NCBI GenBank assembly: GCA_947503585.1
Contig: CANNEJ010000087.1
Coordinates: 1 to 6,528 of the forward strand
Length of the DNA stretch: 6,528 bases
DNA from: Anaerolineales bacterium
GTDB lineage: Bacteria > Chloroflexota > Anaerolineae > Anaerolineales > UBA11657
Direction: 5' to 3'
Every line of letters begins with the position of its first letter. Position 1 is the stretch's first letter. Made by a program: the position numbers and the translations under genes. Of this stretch, positions 1 to 4,715 are shown one piece after another. The notes beneath the pieces are model-generated. The model searched no databases, was not told the DNA's origin, and saw only the letters and a program-made list of their open reading frames with translations.

Positions 1-87
1 TTCAATACGACGGACCAAGGGACGAAGTATTTCGAGACCCGCCTCGCGCAATCGGAACTCGGTTCCTATACATTCAACGCCAGATAA
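1..87 (+). CDS. possible C-terminal end of a gene cut by the left window edge
   Basis: The first reading frame is open from base 1 to a TAA at 85-87 and encodes 28 residues of balanced composition, ending GSYTFNAR. About two thirds of its third codon positions are G or C. I recognise no family. The other two plus frames are also open here, and so is a minus frame (ATG at 106-108 running off the left edge, containing REAGLEILRPLVRRIE), so the coding strand is not settled. If the plus frame is right, this gene converges with the TerB-like gene across about 420 bases. Sequence to the left of the window would decide. Confidence 0.25.
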   Translation, partial: FNTTDQGTKYFETRLAQSELGSYTFNAR

Positions 88-386
88 ATGGGCGGAATTT
101 ACCGACATTAGTGATACCGTTAATACATCTATTATTCTTTAACGAAGTATTGAACTGAATAACACCAAACTCACGGCATACCACCCTGCGCTAACGCCCA
201 CCCCACCAAATTGTCGGCGTCACATACTCATTTACTCACTTACTAAATATTATGAAGGATCAATCGGCCTAGCAAGCGGAAGTTGCAAAACTTTTCTGCG
301 CCGATATTAGGGGTGCCAAAACCACACCTGCGCCGCGCTAAACAAAACCCCCCGGCCGCCGCGGCGCCACCTTTGCATCTTGGCCG

Positions 387-405
387 AACTGCAGCCACAG
401 CAGTT
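387..405. repeat. inverted repeat, 6-base arms, 7-base spacer
   Basis: AACTGC at 387-392 and GCAGTT at 400-405 are exact inverted complements separated by seven bases. No T-rich tract follows on either strand, so it is not a standard intrinsic terminator. It could be a protein-binding site or an RNA stem-loop in the otherwise unassigned stretch, or chance. Confidence 0.3.
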
Positions 406-447
406 GCAGCACATTCGCTGCCAAAGCATGCGGAACAGCGTGCCGCT

Positions 448-477
448 TTAAAATCTGACCTTAAGCCGCCATGTCAA
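448..477 (-). promoter_or_regulatory. weak candidate sigma-70-type promoter pointing left
   Basis: On the minus strand a perfect -35 consensus TTGACA lies at 477-472. A poor -10 candidate, TTTTAA (3 of 6 matches), lies at 453-448 with an 18-base spacer. It lies just beyond the stop of the TerB-like gene and would drive transcription into the 420-base stretch that has no obvious gene. A product could be a small RNA or a leftward gene starting near base 108. Only the -35 box is good, so this is tentative. Confidence 0.2.
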
Positions 478-490
478 CAGTGATACAAAC

Positions 491-525
491 GGCAGGCCCC
501 GCGGTCCGCTTACCGCTCAGCTGCC
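491..525 (-). terminator. nested hairpin over the stop codon of the TerB-like gene, probable terminator
   Basis: Two nested stems are visible. The outer stem is GGCAG (491-495) with CTGCC (521-525). The inner stem is GCGGT (501-505) with ACCGC (512-516) around a six-base loop. The TAA stop (512-510) falls in the inner hairpin. On the minus-strand transcript the structure is followed by the modestly T-rich CGTTTGTATC. The stop-overlapping position and following Ts suggest transcription ends here. The T-run is too short to be sure. Confidence 0.4.
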
Positions 526-1085
526 ATTCGTAGTTGGACTGGAGTTAGTTCCGGGTAGAAATACCTTAAGAGGGCAGGATCTGGGTGAACACCGTTTTTC
601 TGGCCTTGCATCAGGGCTTTGTCGACCATGGGCGAGCTTTTGGTCGCACTAGCGCTAGAAAAAGTAACAATAAAGGCTATGTCGGCAGTAGTAATCCGCA
701 CTAGATCGATAAGGTGTTTTAATTTTTCCTTGGACTCAGCACCCACAGACGCACCGACGCGCATGATGGCAAGCAAATCGAGAGCAAAGGCATGTTTATG
801 AGCGGGAGTTTTCAGACTCTGCACGAGCTCCAGAATGGTAGTTTCAGCCCCTTCAGTGGCGCTGGCAACGACCGCCGGCAGCGCACTTTCCGAAAGATCC
901 AGGCAAAGAAAAAGATTTTCGATGTATGCCTTTTCTCGTCCGTCGATGATATGGTCGGTAGACAAAGCCATCATGCCCACTCCGGTCGCATATAAAGTTT
1001 TGGTTTTTGCTGACTCCCCGGCGAGCGGGTGCGGGACGCGCTTCGTCTGCTCGTTCAACTTTTTTAGGTTATCCAGAACTGGCAT
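510..1085 (-). CDS. TerB-like (tellurite-resistance fold) helical protein, function unknown
   Basis: This is a 191-residue, soluble, largely alpha-helical protein with no signal peptide or membrane segment. The stretch at about residues 35-65 (GMMALSTDHIIDGREKAYIE, then FLCLDLS) has the look of a TerB-type helical domain: a small-residue helix, an acidic D-G turn with a following Glu, then a helix ending in a leucine-rich turn. A similar but degenerate segment follows at about 97-131 (HAFALDLLAIMRVGASVGAE), which suggests the usual internal duplication of that fold. The C-terminal 40 residues contain a YFYPELTP segment. TerB-like domains occur in tellurite and stress systems and in many proteins of unknown role, and no ter partner genes are adjacent. 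The start is well supported by GGAGGA six bases upstream. The gene is AT-richer than its right-hand neighbour. The fold call is inferred by eye and the role is unknown. Confidence 0.75.
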   Translation of the reverse strand: MPVLDNLKKLNEQTKRVPHPLAGESAKTKTLYATGVGMMALSTDHIIDGREKAYIENLFLCLDLSESALPAVVASATEGAETTILELVQSLKTPAHKHAFALDLLAIMRVGASVGAESKEKLKHLIDLVRITTADIAFIVTFSSASATKSSPMVDKALMQGQKNGVHPDPALLRYFYPELTPVQLRMAAER

Positions 1086-1091
1086 TGAATT

Positions 1092-1097
1092 TCCTCC
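1092..1097 (-). promoter_or_regulatory. strong Shine-Dalgarno sequence of the TerB-like gene
   Basis: The minus strand reads GGAGGA here, six bases before the ATG at 1085-1083. It is the only strong ribosome binding site among the five genes of the window. It fixes the start codon and suggests efficient translation compared with its neighbours. Confidence 0.8.
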
Positions 1098-1104
1098 ACA
1101 TAGA

Positions 1105-1123
1105 CTCGCGTGACTATCGCGAG
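1105..1123. promoter_or_regulatory. inverted repeat in the 5' leader of the TerB-like gene
   Basis: CTCGCG (1105-1110) and CGCGAG (1118-1123) are exact inverted complements around a seven-base spacer. The repeat sits eight bases upstream of the Shine-Dalgarno sequence of the TerB-like gene, on the side away from the coding region. As DNA it could be an operator. As RNA it would be a GC-only stem of mostly strong pairs right before the ribosome binding site. No regulator gene is nearby. Confidence 0.4.
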
Positions 1124-1210
1124 GCTTTCAATTTACACGCCTACGACTGCGCCAGTTCCCCTAAAACGAATCATTTTGGCAAGTCTTGTACAATCCTAAT
1201 TTCCCGCAAT

Positions 1211-1228
1211 TTCAGGGCAAAACCTGAA
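1211..1228. promoter_or_regulatory. inverted repeat in the divergent spacer upstream of the MFS gene
   Basis: TTCAGG (1211-1216) and CCTGAA (1223-1228) are exact inverted complements with the six-base loop GCAAAA between them. The element is about 108 bases upstream of the transporter start and 126 bases upstream of the TerB-like start, so it could serve either gene as an operator or be a leader stem-loop. An AT-rich TACAAT, promoter-like on the plus strand, lies about 20 bases to its left with no good -35 box. There is no T-tract, so it does not look like a terminator. Confidence 0.35.
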
Positions 1229-1335
1229 TGGCCGAGTGTTTTAGGTGGCGCAGGCGCCTCTGTGCTTGCTAAAGAGTGCTGTCTGTTCAAATTCATATTC
1301 CGGCTGTAAAGTTCGCCCGGCGCGAAAATTTCCAC

Positions 1336-2547
1336 ATGACTACCAACAAGGACGTGCGCATCCTTTTTGCCACCCGCACTATGCGCTTGTTTGCCTATGG
1401 GTTTCTCTCTGTAGTGCTCGCGCTCTACCTGATTGAAGCCGGTCTCTCGCCCCCGCAAATTGGACTGCTGCTCGCCCTCACGCTCGCCGGCGATGCAGCC
1501 GTTTCGCTTTGGCTCACCACCCACGCAGATCGCAGCGGCGGCCGCCGCCGCACGCTAACCGTGGGTGCCATCCTGATGCTGCTAGCCGGCGTTGTTTTCT
1601 TAGTCACCCGCAATCCGCTTCTGCTGACCATGGCGGCCATCGTGGGCGTCATCAGCCCGAGCGGCAACGAGATCGGCCCGTTCCTGTCCATCGAGCAAGC
1701 AGCGCTCACCCAACTGGTTGCCGATGAAAACCGCACCGGACTATTTGCCTGGTACAACCTTGCCGGTTCATTTGCCACCGCCACCGGCGCGCTGGCCGGC
1801 GGCTGGCTTGCGCAAGCGCTGCAGTCCGAAGGCTGGACCAAACTCGCAGCGTTTCAGTTTGTGCTGGCCGGCTACGCACTAGCCGGCGGGCTGCTTGCTT
1901 TGTGTTTCCTGACCCTCTCTGCCGCTGTGGAAGTGGTGCCCGCACCCGCCCGCCAAAACCGCGTGCTGGGCCTGCACAAGTCGCGCGCGGTGGTGTTCAA
2001 GCTCTCCGCCCTGTTTGCGCTGGATGCATTTGCCGGCGGGTTAATTGTGCAAAGCATGTTTGCACTGTGGCTGCACGTGCGCTTTGGGGTGGAGATCGGT
2101 GTAATCGGCAGCATATTTTTTGGCGCAAATATTCTCGCGGGAATTTCCGCCCTGCTCGCGGCCAATATCGCGGCGCGCATTGGGCTCATCAACACAATGG
2201 TGTTCACCCACATACCGTCCAGCATTTTTCTCATGCTCGTCCCGCTCATGCCCAGTTTGCCGCTGGCGATCGGCGTTATCTTGCTGCGCTTCAGCATTTC
2301 CCAGATGGATGTGCCTGCGCGCCAGTCTTACACCATGGCGGTGGTTGAGCCCGACGAACGCTCAGCAGCTGCCGGCGTGACGGGCATTGCGCGTTCTATC
2401 GGCGCGGCGCTGTCGCCATCCATCACCGGCTATCTGCTTGGTGTGCCGGCGCTGTATGCTGTGCCGTTCTTCGTAGCCGGCGGACTAAAGATCATCTATG
2501 ACCTGGCGCTCTGGCGCGAGTTTCGCGCCGTGAAGCCGCAACGCTAA
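1336..2547 (+). CDS. major facilitator superfamily (MFS) transporter
   Basis: This 403-residue integral membrane protein has about twelve hydrophobic segments in two halves, the size and layout of a single-polypeptide MFS secondary transporter. The loop after TM2 carries the superfamily motif A in the form HADRSGGRRR (about residues 63-72). A conserved-looking SPSGNEIGPFLSIEQAAL segment follows at about 107-124 with GLFAWYNLAGSFATATGALA after it. Members of this MdtG/tetracycline-efflux-like group are often drug or metabolite exporters, but the substrate cannot be read from sequence. The frame stays open 20 codons upstream to a GTG at 1276, but those residues are not hydrophobic or family-like. 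The family-like MTTNKDVRILFATRTMRLFA begins at the ATG at 1336, so I choose that start. No Shine-Dalgarno sequence precedes either start. The gene is GC-rich, transcribed away from the TerB-like gene and towards the racemase homologue. Confidence 0.9.
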   Translation: MTTNKDVRILFATRTMRLFAYGFLSVVLALYLIEAGLSPPQIGLLLALTLAGDAAVSLWLTTHADRSGGRRRTLTVGAILMLLAGVVFLVTRNPLLLTMAAIVGVISPSGNEIGPFLSIEQAALTQLVADENRTGLFAWYNLAGSFATATGALAGGWLAQALQSEGWTKLAAFQFVLAGYALAGGLLALCFLTLSAAVEVVPAPARQNRVLGLHKSRAVVFKLSALFALDAFAGGLIVQSMFALWLHVRFGVEIGVIGSIFFGANILAGISALLAANIAARIGLINTMVFTHIPSSIFLMLVPLMPSLPLAIGVILLRFSISQMDVPARQSYTMAVVEPDERSAAAGVTGIARSIGAALSPSITGYLLGVPALYAVPFFVAGGLKIIYDLALWREFRAVKPQR

Positions 2548-2609
2548 TCCAGCCTCCCGGTTACTACTAAGTTTTCAAAGGGCAACCGCTAGCAACCTGC
2601 AGGCAATTA

Positions 2610-3626
2610 CTAGATTTTATTGGGCCAGGTATCGCTTAATTTATAGCCAAGCGGCCAGGGATCCGTTGGATCCAAAGTATGTTGATGAGTTCCAGTAATC
2701 CAAGCTTGCCCCGCAACTGAAGGAATAATTGCCTTCTTATTGCCAATCGTTACTTCTTCTTCAATCTTGCAATGAAATTCGGAGTCAATAATCGAACGGC
2801 CAGTCATCTGGTCGCCCACTTTTAAGATCCCTTGGTGATGCAATAGCGCCAGTCTGGCGGAACAGCCTGTTCCGGTGGGGGAGCGGTCGATTTTCCCGGG
2901 CTGAATGGCCACTGCGTTCTTGCTAATTGCAATGCCGTTCTCGTAAAAAATCGGTTTGGCGATCTGGGTGAAAGAAAAATGTTTCCAATCCGGATTAGTT
3001 GGATGCTCGAACTTCAATTGGTTGTTTGCAGAGGCGGTAATTCGCATTCCGATTCTTGCCAGATCCAAAGCTTCATGCGGCACAATGGCAAACCCCAGAT
3101 CATTGGCATTAACAATTACAAAACTATCGCCGCCAAATGCGGTATCCACCTTAATCGTTCCCACCCCGGCAACTTCAAGGTCCAAGTTAACTTGGCCGAC
3201 AAAGGATGGCACATTCTTTACCCGGACCCGGGTAACTTTCCCGTTCAAGCACTGCGCCGTCACATAAACCAAGCCGCCGGGCGCTTCCATTACCAAGCTG
3301 GTAACCGGCTCAACCATCTTCACAATCCCGGTTTCCAAGACAACTGTGGCCACACAAATCGAATTGGAGCCGGACATCGGCGGAGTATCTTCCGGCTCCA
3401 TAATGATGAAAGCCACATCCGCTTGCGGATGCACCGGCGGCACAAGCAGATTCACGTGGCGGAAAACGCCGCCCCGCGGTTCGAGCAAAATAAACTTGCG
3501 CAGCTGCGCATCGCTGGCGATGAATCGGGACTGTTCCCAAATTGTGGCGCCCGGTATTGGCCCGACTCCGCCAATAATTACATCCCCAACCTCACCCTCT
3601 GCATGACAGCTGACAACTTCGATCAT
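2610..3626 (-). CDS. proline racemase superfamily protein with Ser/Thr active-site pair
   Basis: This 338-residue cytoplasmic protein is full length for the proline racemase / hydroxyproline epimerase / trans-3-hydroxy-L-proline dehydratase superfamily. Family marks in order: HAEGEVGDVIIGG (8-20), FRHVNLLVPP (55-64), MSGSNSICVATV (84-95), DTAFGGDSFVIVNA (161-174), DRSPTGTGCSAR (247-258), and GTHQHTLDPTDPWPLGY (312-328). In proline racemase and 4-hydroxyproline epimerase both catalytic positions are Cys (MCGH and SPCGTG). Here they are Ser85 and Thr251. Simple two-cysteine racemization is therefore unlikely. A dehydratase of the trans-3-hydroxyproline type (Cys/Thr in the human enzyme) or another reaction fits better, and substrate is open. 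Close relatives with the same MSGSN and SPTGT motifs exist to my recollection. The start matches the family N-terminus, but no Shine-Dalgarno sequence precedes it. The gene is markedly AT-richer than its neighbours, suggesting a different history. No hydroxyproline transporter or oxidase genes adjoin it apart from the unrelated-looking MFS gene. Confidence 0.9.
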   Translation of the reverse strand: MIEVVSCHAEGEVGDVIIGGVGPIPGATIWEQSRFIASDAQLRKFILLEPRGGVFRHVNLLVPPVHPQADVAFIIMEPEDTPPMSGSNSICVATVVLETGIVKMVEPVTSLVMEAPGGLVYVTAQCLNGKVTRVRVKNVPSFVGQVNLDLEVAGVGTIKVDTAFGGDSFVIVNANDLGFAIVPHEALDLARIGMRITASANNQLKFEHPTNPDWKHFSFTQIAKPIFYENGIAISKNAVAIQPGKIDRSPTGTGCSARLALLHHQGILKVGDQMTGRSIIDSEFHCKIEEEVTIGNKKAIIPSVAGQAWITGTHQHTLDPTDPWPLGYKLSDTWPNKI

Positions 3627-3676
3627 TTAGAGCAGGCCGCCACTCTATCAACCGGAAATTTAAGACTGTCCGACAT

Positions 3677-3705
3677 AAATTAACTTTACACCAGCCCGCC
3701 GCCAA
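3677..3705 (-). promoter_or_regulatory. candidate promoter of the proline racemase homologue
   Basis: On the minus strand, TTGGCG (3705-3700) and TAATTT (3682-3677) are separated by 17 bases and lie about 50 bases upstream of the racemase-family start. Both boxes are imperfect (4 of 6 matches each). The placement and the AT-rich run after the -10 box support it. An overlapping alternative -10 is TAAAGT just upstream. Confidence 0.35.
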
Positions 3706-3886
3706 CCAAGCCCGGCTCAACACCAACTTTCACCTAGCCACTTACCTCGCGTCAACAAATGCGCGTCTCCAAAAGTAACTGCAGAACAAACAGCGCAACA
3801 CAAACGCATGCAGTGCGGCACAACGGGCAGGGAAGTTTGCGGTCCGCTGGGTTAAGATGTTACGCAGGCTTTGTGGGAACGCAGCA

Positions 3887-3916
3887 TTGCGCGTGCTTCA
3901 CTTCCAACTGTATAAG
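3887..3916 (+). promoter_or_regulatory. candidate promoter of trmB
   Basis: TATAAG at 3911-3916 matches the -10 consensus at five of six positions. It follows a weak TTGCGC at 3887-3892 with an 18-base spacer. Transcription would start near 3923, giving a leader of about 45 bases before the trmB ATG. The -35 box is poor. Confidence 0.35.
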
Positions 3917-3968
3917 AAATGGAACATATTACGACGCTGCCTCGCCGAATGCCGGCACTCTGTGCAAA

Positions 3969-4616
3969 ATGACCATCCGCACCTACAAGCCGCGGCGCTG
4001 GCGGGTAACGCGCGGGCAGGCTGCAGCGCTTGCCACGGACGACGCTTTGCTGCTCAGGATGCCCGGCCCGATGCTGGACCTCAAAGAGCTCTTCGACAAC
4101 CGCCCGGTGGTGATGGAGATTGGCTTCGGCGGCGGCGCAGCAACTGTGCAGATGGCGGCGGCCAACCCCGCCATTGGCATCCTGGCTGTGGATGTGCACA
4201 CCGCCGGCATCGGCGATTTGCTTGCGCGCGTTCGCGCCCGGCAGCTCGCCAACGTCCGCGTGGTTAAGGGTGATGCACTGCTGCTGGCGCACACAATGCT
4301 GGCGGCTGGAGCTTTGGCCGGCATTCGGCTGTACTTTCCCGACCCATGGCCCAAGACGCGCCATCATAAGCGGCGCCTGGTAACCGCAGCCAACAGCGCG
4401 CTACTCGCGGCCCACACGCAGCCAAACGGCTTTTGGCACATCGCCACGGACTGGGCACCGTACACAACCCAAATCTTGGAGGTTCTGTCTGCCAGCCCGC
4501 ATTGGGAAGGCGGCGTGATTGCGCGCCCGGAAGACCGGCCCGCCACACGCTTTGAAAACACCGCGCTGCGTGCGGGCCGCCCGGTCACCGATCTTTATTA
4601 CACGCGCACCGCTTAA
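3969..4616 (+). CDS. trmB: tRNA (guanine-N7)-methyltransferase
   Basis: This 215-residue SAM-dependent methyltransferase makes 7-methylguanosine at position 46 in the variable loop of tRNAs, using S-adenosylmethionine in the cytoplasm. The Rossmann SAM-binding motif is VMEIGFGGG (48-56), with the acidic motif AVDVHT (73-78) and a GDA at 101-103. The TrmB signature YFPDPWPKTRHHKRRL (122-137) is intact, followed by ATDW (159-162) and the substrate-side TRFE (193-196) and DLYYTR at the C-terminus. Size is normal for the family. I take the ATG at 3969 because MTIRTYKPRRWRVTRGQ matches the start of actinobacterial-type TrmB. The frame is open further upstream to 3759 but reads as non-coding. No Shine-Dalgarno sequence is visible before 3969. 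It is a single-gene unit, divergent from the racemase homologue and convergent with the photolyase. Confidence 0.95.
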   Translation: MTIRTYKPRRWRVTRGQAAALATDDALLLRMPGPMLDLKELFDNRPVVMEIGFGGGAATVQMAAANPAIGILAVDVHTAGIGDLLARVRARQLANVRVVKGDALLLAHTMLAAGALAGIRLYFPDPWPKTRHHKRRLVTAANSALLAAHTQPNGFWHIATDWAPYTTQILEVLSASPHWEGGVIARPEDRPATRFENTALRAGRPVTDLYYTRTA

Positions 4617-4690
4617 CCTCGCGCACCGCAGCCATCCGGAATTCAGCGCTGCAGTTTCTGCGTGTCATTGTGACAGCAACGCGCGTGCAC

Positions 4691-4715
4691 CGCGCCTGAG
4701 GGTCAGGCTGGCGCG
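4691..4715. terminator. hairpin between convergent trmB and photolyase genes, possible bidirectional terminator
   Basis: CCTGA (4695-4699) and TCAGG (4703-4707) form a five-base stem with a GGG loop. It is extended across a four-base bulge by CGCG (4691-4694) with CGCG (4712-4715). It lies in the 99-base gap between two genes read towards each other, right against the photolyase stop codon. There is no T-tract on either strand, so an intrinsic terminator is possible but not demonstrated. Confidence 0.3.

Larger units (their letters stand above)
88..509. other. long intergenic stretch without a convincing gene
   Basis: No open frame here looks coding. The longest, a TTG-started plus frame at 283-483, is Ala/Pro-rich with no recognisable domain, and a GC-rich block around 340-370 explains its openness. 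The left half is AT-rich and the right half GC-rich. It contains an inverted repeat with 6-base arms (AACTGC/GCAGTT, 387-405). It also contains a perfect TTGACA on the minus strand (472-477) with a weak TTTTAA 18 bases downstream. I see no tRNA, rRNA or CRISPR structure. Confidence 0.5.
3627..3968. other. divergent intergenic region between racemase homologue and trmB
   Basis: These 342 bases separate two genes transcribed away from each other and should hold both promoters. The trmB frame stays open leftward to an ATG at 3759, but the 70 extra residues are Cys/Asn-rich, resemble no TrmB N-terminus, and are probably untranslated. A tiny frame, 3919-3972, overlaps the trmB start. Apart from these and the two candidate promoters I see no gene. 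Confidence 0.5.

Noticed and set aside
1..108. Minus-strand partial frame starting at an ATG at 106-108
   Set aside because: Plausible peptide (contains REAGLEILRPLVRRIE) but no RBS and lower G/C at third positions than the plus frame over the same bases. Kept only as an alternative.
283..483. TTG-started plus-strand frame of 66 codons
   Set aside because: Ala/Pro-rich, no RBS, no recognisable domain, and spans a GC-rich block where open frames arise by chance.
1276..1335. GTG-started extension of the MFS transporter
   Set aside because: The 20 added residues are not typical of the family, and the ATG at 1336 begins the expected cytoplasmic N-terminus and TM1. Neither start has an RBS.
1425..2348. 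Several long frames opposite or offset to the MFS gene
   Set aside because: They are shadows of a GC-rich membrane-protein gene, with Arg/Pro/Ala-rich low-complexity translations.
2548..2609. Terminator between the convergent MFS and racemase genes
   Set aside because: Only a five-base CGGTT/AACCG pairing with a loop of over 20 bases and a CCTGCAGG palindrome were found. Neither makes a credible terminator.
3759..3968. N-terminal extension of the trmB frame
   Set aside because: Family-like sequence begins at the ATG at 3969. The upstream residues are Cys/Asn-rich, resemble no TrmB, and overlap a candidate promoter.
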